From Rhodothermales bacterium (lineage in GTDB: Bacteria; Bacteroidota; Rhodothermia; Rhodothermales; VXPQ01): a stretch of DNA of 64,000 nucleotides. The position numbers and the translations under genes were made by a program. The notes beneath the pieces were generated by a model. The model was given only the letters and a program-made list of their open reading frames with translations. It made no database searches and was not told the origin of the DNA. Where the stretch lies: the NCBI GenBank assembly GCA_951812335.1, contig OX638293.1, positions 576,501 to 640,500 on the forward strand. The letters are read 5' to 3'. Of this stretch, positions 8,232 to 16,476 are shown piece after piece. Position 1 is the stretch's first letter. Every line of letters begins with the position of its first letter.

Positions 8232-9518
8232 ATGCTTCGCTTGGACTACGAACACATTTTACCCTTTGTCGATCCCGATCAACTTGAACGGCGCCTTGGC
8301 GACGCCCGCGAGGCGCATCGACTCCTGATCGAAAAAGCTGGCCCCGGAGGGGACGCCACCGGCTGGCGGGACCTCCTGATCCAACCCGACGAGGCCTTGC
8401 TGCAAGATATTGAAGAAACCGCCGGGCGTATCCGGGAAGAGGCCGATATCCTGGTTTGTATAGGCATAGGGGGGTCGTATCTCGGCGCCGAAGCCGTCAT
8501 ACAGGCCCTTTCCCCGTCCCTCGGACGAAATGAGGGCTCCCCCGAAATCCTTTTTGCGGGGCATCACATGGGCGGTGCTTATCTGCAGGAATTGCTCGAA
8601 TACCTGCACGGCAAATCCGTTTTCGTAAATGTCATTTCCAAAAGCGGTCGCACGCTGGAGCCAGCCATTGCGTTTCGTTGCGTCCGGAAACATCTCGAAA
8701 GACATTTTGACGATGCGGGCCAACGCATTATCGTCACGACCGATCCAGAGAAGGGGGCACTGAACACGTTGTGCGCAACGAACGAGTATAAGAAATACGT
8801 CATTCCGAGCGATGTCGGCGGGCGTTTTTCCGTGCTGACGCCGGTAGGACTACTCCCTGTCGCGGTGGCCGGAACCGACATTCGTGCGCTTTTCGAGGGC
8901 GCCGCTGCAACACTTGTGCGGCTGGCGTCTCCAAAAGACAATCCGGCCTTGTTGTATGCAGCCATTCGATCCCTGCTGTTGCAACAAGGACTATGTATCG
9001 ATCTGCTTTCTGTCTTCGAGCCTGCGCTGTCCGCCTTTGGAAGATGGTGGCAACAACTTTTCGGAGAAAGCGAGGGAAAAAACGGTACAGGTCTGTTTCC
9101 CTGCGTTGCTCAGTACTCAACAGATCTGCACTCTATTGGCCAATACGTTCAGGACGGAAAACGATCCCTGATGGAAACATTTCTGATGGTCGAACGAACA
9201 GGCAGCGACCTTACCGTACCCGCAGGGGCCGAAGGGGAGGCGAAAAACCTCGATGGCCTTGATTACCTTTCAGGACGCTCTATGGAAGCCATCAACCGGG
9301 CAGCCTGGGAAGGTACGGCGCAGGCCCATGCCGATGGCGGTGTTCCAAACATGACTCTTTGGATGGCGGAAATATCCCCAACTTGCCTTGGCGAGGCCAT
9401 CTACTTTTTCGAGCACGCCGTTTCTATCTCCGGGCACCTCCTGCATGTTAATCCTTTCGATCAGCCCGGCGTGGAAGCGTATAAGAAGGCTATGTTCACA
9501 CGGCTCGGTAAACCATAA
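8232..9518 (+). CDS. pgi: glucose-6-phosphate isomerase
   Basis: 428 residues, the short bacterial PGI form. It interconverts glucose-6-phosphate and fructose-6-phosphate in cytosolic glycolysis and gluconeogenesis. Features: the phosphate-binding IGIGGSYLGA (about 77-86), VISKSGRTLE (SIS domain, about 135-144), and the PGI signature GGRFSVLTPVGLLP (about 197-210). The C-terminus carries the expected helix with QPGVEAYKK. It ends just before the DnaA-box cluster. Confidence 0.95.
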   Translation: MLRLDYEHILPFVDPDQLERRLGDAREAHRLLIEKAGPGGDATGWRDLLIQPDEALLQDIEETAGRIREEADILVCIGIGGSYLGAEAVIQALSPSLGRNEGSPEILFAGHHMGGAYLQELLEYLHGKSVFVNVISKSGRTLEPAIAFRCVRKHLERHFDDAGQRIIVTTDPEKGALNTLCATNEYKKYVIPSDVGGRFSVLTPVGLLPVAVAGTDIRALFEGAAATLVRLASPKDNPALLYAAIRSLLLQQGLCIDLLSVFEPALSAFGRWWQQLFGESEGKNGTGLFPCVAQYSTDLHSIGQYVQDGKRSLMETFLMVERTGSDLTVPAGAEGEAKNLDGLDYLSGRSMEAINRAAWEGTAQAHADGGVPNMTLWMAEISPTCLGEAIYFFEHAVSISGHLLHVNPFDQPGVEAYKKAMFTRLGKP

Positions 9519-9880
9519 ATAAAGGCAACTGTGTGGAAAAACCATGTTTTTACCCCTATGTTATACTCACTCGATGTGGAAAAAATACATAACGTGGATA
9601 AATCCTTATACATCCACAAGTTTTTCTGGAGATACTCACAGACTCCGATATGTGCAAAAAGTTTTTTTATTGTTGATAACCTGTCTATAGCTATAGACAT
9701 GCCCTCCTTGACACGGAAAGAAAACAAGCTTGCTTTTCAAGATGAAGTTATCCACAGCATGAAGATAAATTGTGAATAATCTCGTTATATACATATCCAC
9801 ACCCCTTACTACTACTACAATATATTTTTATATAATTATATAAGATATAATAGATCGTGTGAAAGAGTGGATAACCTGCC
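9519..9880. other. oriC: candidate chromosomal replication origin (DnaA-box cluster, DnaA-trio, AT-rich region)
   Basis: Two perfect DnaA boxes occur: TTATCCACA at 9748-9756 and the reverse-strand TGTGAATAA at 9771-9779. One-mismatch boxes lie at 9532-9540, 9575-9583, 9593-9601, 9671-9679 and 9793-9801. The last box (ATATCCACA) is followed by CCCC, then four TAC triplets (9807-9818), then an AT-only stretch with TATATTTTTATATAATTATA. Box, short G/C cluster, TAC-type DnaA-trio and AT-rich unwinding region is the order known for bacterial basal unwinding elements. No gene occupies this region. dnaA itself lies about 25 kb away and has its own box cluster. Confidence 0.72.
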
Positions 9881-10146
9881 GTATGCGCTCTCTCTCGCTC
9901 ACCCATCAGGGCATTGCGCGCTATGATATGAAATGTAGACAGTCGTGGAAATTCCCTTACTTGCGAACGTGAAGTGCTGGGCGAAGCGGTATTAATTAGA
10001 GTATCCTTAAGAGATTGATATACAAACAATCTGTAACAGCCGTGCTGCGATAGGTCTTTTAGTTCGGGCAATGCGCTTGAACGCCGGATTTCGCTCCAGA
10101 CGTTATGTTTTGATGGGAGGGGTGTCTTTCGGGGATAACGCTTGTC
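9881..10146. other. intergenic region with one end of the dispersed repeat (copy D, 9963-10006)
   Basis: Between the AT-rich unwinding region and comEC I see no gene. Bases 9963-10006, read on the minus strand, match the left 44 bases of the 254-bp repeat family: GGATACTCT, then CCGCTTCGC and CACGTTCGC. The rest of the repeat is absent. A comEC promoter is presumably here, but I cannot place it. Confidence 0.55.
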
Positions 10147-12696
10147 TTGTCTCCCGAATTCGATAGGCTTGTGCCGATTCCCGAAGAAACGTCGCAGAGA
10201 AGATATCCGGCTCTTTGGGTAGCTGGCGCCCTTGCGGCTGGCATTCTGCTTGCGCACGCCGGGGCGCCTGGCATAGCGGCGTGGGGTAGTATTCTGACAG
10301 GCCTTGGTGTTACGGCATCCCTGTATCAGGTTTGGAAGGAACTGCGTACGCTTCTTATCGTCTTGGCGGGTCTGCTTCTAACAGTGTGTTTTGGGGGGCT
10401 ACGGTATGCCACGTTTTATGCTTTGCCGCAGGATCACCCATTGCCCGCGGCGATTGCTTCCGGAGAAGAAACGGTGTGGCGTGGGCGTATTGTCGATGAT
10501 CCGGTAGAGCTGTCGGGTTCGGCTCGATTCACGGTGCGGCTGGATGGAAAGGGAAGCGATGTTGCCGAGGCAGGTAACGCGTATCCTGTAAGCCTGCTGG
10601 TGTCTGGAAGGGCTGCTTTCGGGCGAGATCGACAAACCGGCATTTTCCTTGCGCGCTGTGACCGGGTGGTGCTCCGGGGACGTCTTGCTCCACTTCCACG
10701 CGCTCGTAATCCGGGCGAGTTCGACTACGGGATCTACCTTTTCCGAAAACGCATCTATGCTCGTCTCTATCTAGTGGAGGAGGGCGTGGAACACACAGGG
10801 CGCGATAGACGGAGTATAGGATGTATGCTCCAACCGGCGCGTGCGTTCGTCCAATCCAGCCTGGATCGTTTTCTGCCTGATTCCGAAACGCGTGCGATCC
10901 TCCAGGCACTCCTTTTGGGAGACCGGCGGCAACTCGACAGCGATACCCGGGATCGCTTTGCCCGCATGGGCCTTTTGCATCTGCTTGCCGTATCGGGGCT
11001 ACATGTGATGGTCGTCGGCATGATCCTGTATCGTTTGCTTGGCCCTTTCCTCTACCGGCTTCGTCTGAGTTGGCGCACAGTGGATGTCCTTCGGCTAACC
11101 TGCACAGTGATCCTGCTTGCAGGGTATATGCTCCTGACAGGGTGTTCTGCCTCGGTGGTGCGCGCCGTTGTGATGGCCGCACTAATGCTTTCGGCCACAT
11201 CGCTGCAACGGCCTTCACGGTCCCTGAACAGTCTTGGCGCCGCCGTGTGCGTGTTGCTGACCGCTGCCCCCACTCACCTTTTCGAGGCCGGTTTTCAACT
11301 TTCCGTGACCGCGGTGGGCGGGATTATCTGCCTGACGCCTCTGTTGGCGGTGTGGATTCCGGTCCCTTCGTCCCGTTTGGGCGCATACATTCACTCCGGG
11401 ACAACCGTTACTGTGGCAGCGACTATCGGCACCTTGCCTGTGACCCTTTATCACTTCGGGCAAGTTGGGCTGGGGGGCCTGTTGCTGAATCTGCCAGGCA
11501 TCCCACTTACTACCGGGGCATTGATTGCCGGTGCTGCAGCGGTGGTGTTCGGGGGGATATTCCCTGTGATGGGAGAAATTCTCGGAGCCGCTTCCGGTGC
11601 GCTTGCATCTGCCTTGCTTCACTTATCTGTGTTCGGTGACCGATTCATGGAATGGAGCGTGGTTCGGTGGAGCCTTGGAAGCCCGCTTCCTGTCCTGATA
11701 CTGGCCCTGATTGGGATAGGTCTTGTACTATGGCCCCGCCCCCGGCTCCGGTGGCAGTGCATTGCGCTGGTGCTAACCCTTCTTCTCGGCGATGTGATCC
11801 AGGGCGTAGCAAACGGGCGATACCGTCCGCGCATGGACGTGATTTACATAGATGTCGGCCAAGGCGATGCGGCTCTGTTGCGCCTCCCCAATGGGGTCGG
11901 GGTGCTGATCGATGCAGGTCCCCGGTCGTCTTTCACCGGCAGCGATGCAGGAAGCCGCTTCGTGCTGCCCCAATTGGCCTACCACGGCATCGACAAACTG
12001 GAAACCGTGATCGTTACGCATCCCGACAGCGATCATCTTGGGGGAATCCCTTCCGTGTTACGGTCTGTGCCCGTGGGTCGTGTGTTGCGATCGGGGTACC
12101 GGCACTCGTCGAGGCTCTTTGCAGAAACCAATGAATTACTGGACAGCCTGAATATTCCTCATTATGCGGTGCGAGCAGGCGATTCTCTCATGCTTTCACC
12201 CCGGGTACGCGCCTATGTCCTGTATCCTTCCGAGGATGTTCCGGAAGATGATCCGAATGCGCATTCCGTTGTTCTGCTCGTGTGCTACGGCGAGGTTTCG
12301 TTTCTCTTTACCGGGGATGCCCCTCTTAAGGCCGAACTCCACATGGCGCAGCAGTATCGGGAGTTGCTGCAAAGCGATGTCCTTAAGGTCGGGCACCACG
12401 GCTCCAGAACCAGTTCCACCCTCGCCTTTCTTAATAGTGTGCTGGGAACGCGAGGCCCGGGCTCAGGCGCTGCGGGTAGTGTAGCAACGGATATCCCGCC
12501 GGACGAACCGCAACACGACCTTCGCAAGCCGTATGCAGTTGTCAGCGTGGCGGAGCGCAATCGCTACGGGCTCCCGAACCGGGAAATCTTGGCTCGCTTG
12601 GCGGCTGCGGGGTTCGATGTGGCGCTGACCTCCAGGGCAGGCGGGGTATGGTTTCGAACGGATGGTAAAACGCTCCGGCGCGTGAAGTGGCGGTGA
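10147..12696 (+). CDS. comEC: ComEC/Rec2 DNA-uptake channel protein
   Basis: 849 residues, a polytopic inner-membrane protein for passage of transforming ssDNA. Order: N-terminal membrane segments and OB-like region (about 20-230), the Competence domain with many helices (about 245-540; LLALLLGDRRQLD and LLAVSGLHVMVVG are characteristic), and a C-terminal metallo-beta-lactamase-like domain with HPDSDHLGG near residue 625 and GDAP. The metal ligands look intact, so the nuclease-like domain may be active. The start shown is TTG at 10147 and is uncertain; no ATG is well placed. No other competence genes are in the window. Confidence 0.9.
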   Translation: MSPEFDRLVPIPEETSQRRYPALWVAGALAAGILLAHAGAPGIAAWGSILTGLGVTASLYQVWKELRTLLIVLAGLLLTVCFGGLRYATFYALPQDHPLPAAIASGEETVWRGRIVDDPVELSGSARFTVRLDGKGSDVAEAGNAYPVSLLVSGRAAFGRDRQTGIFLARCDRVVLRGRLAPLPRARNPGEFDYGIYLFRKRIYARLYLVEEGVEHTGRDRRSIGCMLQPARAFVQSSLDRFLPDSETRAILQALLLGDRRQLDSDTRDRFARMGLLHLLAVSGLHVMVVGMILYRLLGPFLYRLRLSWRTVDVLRLTCTVILLAGYMLLTGCSASVVRAVVMAALMLSATSLQRPSRSLNSLGAAVCVLLTAAPTHLFEAGFQLSVTAVGGIICLTPLLAVWIPVPSSRLGAYIHSGTTVTVAATIGTLPVTLYHFGQVGLGGLLLNLPGIPLTTGALIAGAAAVVFGGIFPVMGEILGAASGALASALLHLSVFGDRFMEWSVVRWSLGSPLPVLILALIGIGLVLWPRPRLRWQCIALVLTLLLGDVIQGVANGRYRPRMDVIYIDVGQGDAALLRLPNGVGVLIDAGPRSSFTGSDAGSRFVLPQLAYHGIDKLETVIVTHPDSDHLGGIPSVLRSVPVGRVLRSGYRHSSRLFAETNELLDSLNIPHYAVRAGDSLMLSPRVRAYVLYPSEDVPEDDPNAHSVVLLVCYGEVSFLFTGDAPLKAELHMAQQYRELLQSDVLKVGHHGSRTSSTLAFLNSVLGTRGPGSGAAGSVATDIPPDEPQHDLRKPYAVVSVAERNRYGLPNREILARLAAAGFDVALTSRAGGVWFRTDGKTLRRVKWR

Positions 12697-12862
12697 AGAG
12701 GGGTGAACCGGAACCGCTCTCTGCGAAAAATGTCGTTTTGAACAAGAACCTCAAGCCCGTTTGCGAATATGCATACGCCTTCCGGCAGCGTCCGCGCACC
12801 TCCACGCGCAAACCGCTCCGCCGCTATCCATTGAACCGGCAGTGTCCGACCCTCTTTGACAT

Positions 12863-13378
12863 ATGAGCAACCGCCGAGAAGCAAGAGCGCGTGTTATGCA
12901 GGCGCTCTACGCGAGCGAGATGGCAGACGGAGAAGATGCTGCTCACTTCGTCGAGACGGTCATTGAGCCGAAACTTCGCGACGATGCGGAAATTTTTGCC
13001 TTTGCCAAAGATCTTTTCGTATGGGTCCGGGGACATATCGCCCGCCTCGACGAAATTATCGGGGCGCATTCGGAAAACTGGGACCTGTCGCGCATTGCAC
13101 CGATTGACCGCATCGCGCTTCGAATGGCCATTGCCGAGATGCTGGCGTTCGAGGATATTCCTCCGAAGGTTTCGATCAACGAGGCGATCGAAATCGTCAA
13201 GAGATACAGCACATCGGAAAGCGGACGGTTCATCAATGGTATTCTCGATGCGGTGCTGCTCGACCTGCACAAGCGGCGCCTGCTGAAAAAGTCGGGGCGC
13301 GGTCTGGTCGGAATGGATTCTATTCTGAAACGCGCCGGTGCGACTCCGCCCGCGCCCGATTCGAAGGCCGGAGAGTGA
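12863..13378 (+). CDS. nusB: transcription antitermination factor NusB
   Basis: 171 residues, slightly longer than E. coli NusB. All-helical RNA-binding protein that, with S10 (NusE), assembles on boxA RNA for rRNA antitermination. Diagnostic pieces are the N-terminal RREARARVMQALYA, the central WDLSRIAPIDRIALRMAIAEML and the C-terminal SINEAIEIVKRYSTSESGRFINGILD. The tail of about 25 residues is basic and disordered-looking. It overlaps the reading region just before the metallophosphatase by 13 bases spacing, so the two are probably cotranscribed. Confidence 0.95.
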   Translation: MSNRREARARVMQALYASEMADGEDAAHFVETVIEPKLRDDAEIFAFAKDLFVWVRGHIARLDEIIGAHSENWDLSRIAPIDRIALRMAIAEMLAFEDIPPKVSINEAIEIVKRYSTSESGRFINGILDAVLLDLHKRRLLKKSGRGLVGMDSILKRAGATPPAPDSKAGE

Positions 13379-13391
13379 ACGAGGCGCAGCC

Positions 13392-14048
13392 ATGGGCTTA
13401 ATAGCCATAGGGGATATACACGGGTGCGCCCGCACGCTGGAGGCGCTGATCGAAAAATTGGCCCCGACCCCGGAAGATCGCCTCGTTTTCGTGGGAGATT
13501 ATGTGGACCGCGGACCGGATGCGCGAGGGGTCGTCGACCGCCTTCTGGCGCTCGCCGAGCAAGTTCCGTGTACTTTCCTGAGGGGGAACCACGAGGCGAT
13601 GATGCTGGATGGCCTTGCAGGAAAGGATCGGCATTTCTGGGCTATGAACGGTGGCGCTCAAACGCAGGACAGTTACCGGATTGCCGGCGGGGCCGTCGAA
13701 ATACCCCGCGAGCATATAGACTTTTTGCGCGCCACGAAACTATGGTTCGACACGCCAGACTTCTTTTTTGTGCATGCGGGATTGCTGCCGGACTGGACCG
13801 TGGCCAGAAGCATGGAGAAGGGCGCCGAAGACATTTTTCTTTGGGAGCGAGGATTCCTGCATGCGGAATCCCTGGCTTGGGAAAAAACGGTGGTATGCGG
13901 ACACACGCCCCATCGAATTCCCCGTAACGAGAAGCAACTTGTGCTTATCGATACGGGATGCGCCTTCCATGAGCATCCCGGCCTGGGGCGCCTGACCGCT
14001 GTGCGATTGCCGGAACGGACATTCGCGAGCGTACCGTACCAGGGCTAA
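13392..14048 (+). CDS. PPP-family metallophosphoesterase (serine/threonine phosphatase-like)
   Basis: 218 residues from MGLIAIGDIHG. All calcineurin-like phosphoesterase motifs are in order: GDIHG (7-11), GDYVDRG, GNHE, VHAG and CGHTP. These bind two metal ions for phosphoester hydrolysis. The size and motif spacing fit the bacterial PrpA/PrpB or Ap4A-hydrolase-like PPP proteins; substrate cannot be chosen between phosphoprotein and dinucleotide. It begins 13 bases after nusB stops and ends 12 bases before ychF, consistent with one operon. Confidence 0.9.
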   Translation: MGLIAIGDIHGCARTLEALIEKLAPTPEDRLVFVGDYVDRGPDARGVVDRLLALAEQVPCTFLRGNHEAMMLDGLAGKDRHFWAMNGGAQTQDSYRIAGGAVEIPREHIDFLRATKLWFDTPDFFFVHAGLLPDWTVARSMEKGAEDIFLWERGFLHAESLAWEKTVVCGHTPHRIPRNEKQLVLIDTGCAFHEHPGLGRLTAVRLPERTFASVPYQG

Positions 14049-14060
14049 ACCGGAAAACGT

Positions 14061-15155
14061 ATGGCTTTACGCTGCGGCATAACAGGATTGCCCAATGTCG
14101 GCAAATCGTCGCTCTTCAATGTGCTGAGCGGGGCAGGAGCGCGCTCGGAAAATTACCCCTTCTGCACCATCGAGCCGAACGTAGGCATTGCCCCCGTACC
14201 GGATGAACGGCTTTACCGCCTGGCGGCGCTTACCGGCTCCGACAAGGCGACGCCCACCACGGTCGAATATGTCGATATTGCAGGGTTGGTTGCAGGCGCT
14301 TCGAAAGGCGAGGGGCTTGGAAACCGGTTTCTGGCGCATATCCGGGAAGTCGATGCGATTGTGCATGTGGCGCGTTGCTTCGAGGCCCCCGGCATTACGC
14401 ATGTCTCCGGCTCGGTGGACCCGGCCCGCGACATCGAGATCGTAGACACGGAATTGTTGCTGAAGGACCTTGAGTCCCTTGAGCGGCGCATCGAAAAGAT
14501 CGCAAAGCAGGCCAAGGGCGGAGACCGGGCGCTGCTGGACGAGCTGGCTTTCGTCGAGCAGGTGCATGCCCATGTAGGGGACGGCAAGGCGGCCCGCACA
14601 TTTCCTGTGCAACCCGGGGACGAAGATCGCCTTGATGCGCTTTTTCTTTTGTCCGCGAAACCGGTGCTTTATGTAGCCAACGTGGCGGAAGACGACCTGC
14701 CCGATGGAGGCCCTCGCGCGGATGCCGTACGAGAAATCGCCTCAGCGGAAGGATTCTCCTGCGTAGTCGTTTGCGCCGACCTGGAGGCGCAGCTCGCAGC
14801 GCTGGGCGACGAGGAGAAAATCGCCTGGCTGGAGGAGTTGGGCCTTGAGGCCCCTGGTATGGACCGGCTCATAGCGGCAGGCTACGAATTGCTGAACCTC
14901 ATCACGTTTTTTACGGCCGGTCCGAAGGAAACGCGGGCCTGGACCGTTGTGCAGGGCGCCCGCGCGCCGGCCGCAGGCGGCGCCATTCACTCGGATTTCG
15001 AGAAGGGGTTCATTCGTGCGGAAACGATCCGTTACGAGGACTTAATCCGGTACGGTTCGGAAGCGGCGGCCCGGGATGCCGGTGCCATGCGCGCCGAAGG
15101 GAAGGAATATGTGGTGGCGGACGGCGACGTGATCCTGTTCCGGTTCAATGTGTAG
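14061..15155 (+). CDS. ychF: ribosome-binding ATPase YchF (Obg-family)
   Basis: 364 residues, normal length. An OBG-type P-loop protein that in this subfamily prefers ATP and associates with ribosomes. Visible are the Walker A GLPNVGKSS (about 7-15), the switch/DxxG region VDIAGLVAGASKGEGLGNRFL, the altered specificity motif in the G4 position (VANVAEDD), and the C-terminal TGS domain starting near FFTAGPKETRAWTV and ending YVVADGDVILFRFNV. It lies 12 bases behind the phosphatase gene. A 254-bp repeat starts 7 bases after its stop. Confidence 0.95.
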   Translation: MALRCGITGLPNVGKSSLFNVLSGAGARSENYPFCTIEPNVGIAPVPDERLYRLAALTGSDKATPTTVEYVDIAGLVAGASKGEGLGNRFLAHIREVDAIVHVARCFEAPGITHVSGSVDPARDIEIVDTELLLKDLESLERRIEKIAKQAKGGDRALLDELAFVEQVHAHVGDGKAARTFPVQPGDEDRLDALFLLSAKPVLYVANVAEDDLPDGGPRADAVREIASAEGFSCVVVCADLEAQLAALGDEEKIAWLEELGLEAPGMDRLIAAGYELLNLITFFTAGPKETRAWTVVQGARAPAAGGAIHSDFEKGFIRAETIRYEDLIRYGSEAAARDAGAMRAEGKEYVVADGDVILFRFNV

Positions 15156-15161
15156 TTTTAA

Positions 15162-15415
15162 GGATACTCTGACCAAAACCGCTTCGCTCAGCGCGTCACG
15201 TTCGCAAAAACAGGACATCATGATTCCATCGTCGGAATTAGGAGAAGCACAGCGAATTCGGGTCATGGCAGACGTGACGCGCCCTTCGGGAGGCTGCGAG
15301 GGGCGGGCTGGCCGCGTCATTCCTCATTGTGTGGGGCCTGCCACACTGCTTCGTCATTCCTTGCCAGCCCGCCCCTCGCAAGCCTCTGAGCTTTGCGGAC
15401 TTAATCGGAGTATCC
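15162..15415 (+). repeat. MITE-like repeat, full copy A (254 bp)
   Basis: Bounded by GGATACTCTGA at the left and TCGGAGTATCC at the right, which are inverted complements. Inside, a perfect 16-bp stem (15296-15311 with 15364-15379) encloses a second hairpin, GTGTGG/CCACAC at 15329-15346. It is the same length as copy B (25174-25427) and clearly homologous along its whole length. A reading frame passes through it into the next gene, but this looks accidental. No transposase is encoded, so any movement would need one in trans. Confidence 0.85.
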
Positions 15416-15454
15416 GAAGGGGAACTCCGGGTAGCCGGTGCGTTCGCCCCGGGT

Positions 15455-15478
15455 GGGCAAGTTCTTGTTTTCTTGCCC
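15455..15478 (+). other. small stem-loop between the repeat and the lipoprotein gene
   Basis: GGGCAAG and CTTGCCC form a 7-bp stem around a 10-base T-rich loop. No T-run follows, so it is not a clear terminator. It may affect the leader of the lipoprotein mRNA; the remaining ~115 bases before the gene show nothing else I recognise. Confidence 0.4.
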
Positions 15479-15594
15479 GGCGCATTGTCCGGCGGTTCCC
15501 TATTTTGTTCGAAAGGCTGTTTGCTTTGCAGACAGGCGCACGGCGCCTTCTCGCCGGCCGGCGGCCCGTTTTCTATCATGAACGCGATTCGACC

Positions 15595-16464
15595 ATGACA
15601 CAGTGCAGCATCTGCTCCATTTTCCGCTTCCCCGCATGCTTTTTGACGGGACTCCTTCTTTTTGCCGCCGTCCTGACCGGCTGCGGCGGGCAATCTATGG
15701 AGGGCCCGAGCGCCGCCATGCCCGCGATGGAAACGAAAGCCGACACCGTGGCCATGAAGGTTTTCGAGGCGTACGGCGGACCCGACGCATGGGCGGCCCT
15801 GCGCTATCTGCGATTCGATTTCGCCACCGGGTCGAATGCGCCCGCAGAGGCTGATTCCGCGGTCGAACAACCGGTTCGGAACGTACGTGGGCGGCACTTG
15901 TGGGATCGCATGACGGGAGATTACCGGGTGGAAATGCCAGGCGGCGAGGATACGGTATATGTGGCGCTTTTCAACGCACATGCTCCTGAAGAAGGGAGCG
16001 TCTGGCTTTTCGGAGAACGAGTGAGCGACGTGGAAGAAGCGGATATGCTCGAAAGCGCCTACCGCCGGTTCATCAATGATACGTACTGGCTGCTCATGCC
16101 CGTCAAGCTGTTCGACGAAGGCGTACACAGAAAGTATCTGCCCGACTCTTCCACGAACGACGTGGACGTACTGCACCTTTCGTTCGGGGATGTAGGCCTG
16201 ACACCGGGCGACCAGTACTGGGTGTACGCGGACAAGGAGACAGGAAGGGTCCGGCAATGGGCTTACCGCTTGCAGCGTCATTCGTCCGATCACGTGCCTC
16301 AGCCGATCTCCTGGTCCGACCACAAGACTTTTGACACGCCTTACGGTACTCTCGTCGTTTCGGAGCGAAAGCCCCGCGACGGTTTTGTATTGTTTACCGA
16401 CCGCGTGGATATGCCCATGGATGTGCCCGAGGGCGCATTCACCGATCCACAGCCCATGTTGTAA
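15595..16464 (+). CDS. predicted outer/inner membrane lipoprotein of unknown function
   Basis: 289 residues from MTQCSIC. A signal peptide with lipobox LTGC (lipidated Cys near residue 28) is present. The mature protein is about 260 residues and begins with a helix containing VFEAYGGPDAWAALRYLRFDF, which is typical of periplasmic lipoproteins annotated only as hypothetical in this phylum and vaguely like LolA/outer-membrane-lipoprotein-sorting folds. I cannot assign a function. The open frame extends far upstream through the repeat, but the lipobox argues for this start. The next gene, 12 bases on, is a LolC/E-type permease, so a role in lipoprotein handling is possible but is inference. Confidence 0.8.
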   Translation: MTQCSICSIFRFPACFLTGLLLFAAVLTGCGGQSMEGPSAAMPAMETKADTVAMKVFEAYGGPDAWAALRYLRFDFATGSNAPAEADSAVEQPVRNVRGRHLWDRMTGDYRVEMPGGEDTVYVALFNAHAPEEGSVWLFGERVSDVEEADMLESAYRRFINDTYWLLMPVKLFDEGVHRKYLPDSSTNDVDVLHLSFGDVGLTPGDQYWVYADKETGRVRQWAYRLQRHSSDHVPQPISWSDHKTFDTPYGTLVVSERKPRDGFVLFTDRVDMPMDVPEGAFTDPQPML

Positions 16465-16476
16465 CCTCCTGACCGG

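Noticed and set aside
9531..9779. A short frame across the origin candidate
   Set aside because: The sequence is DnaA boxes and AT-rich DNA; its translation shows no pattern.
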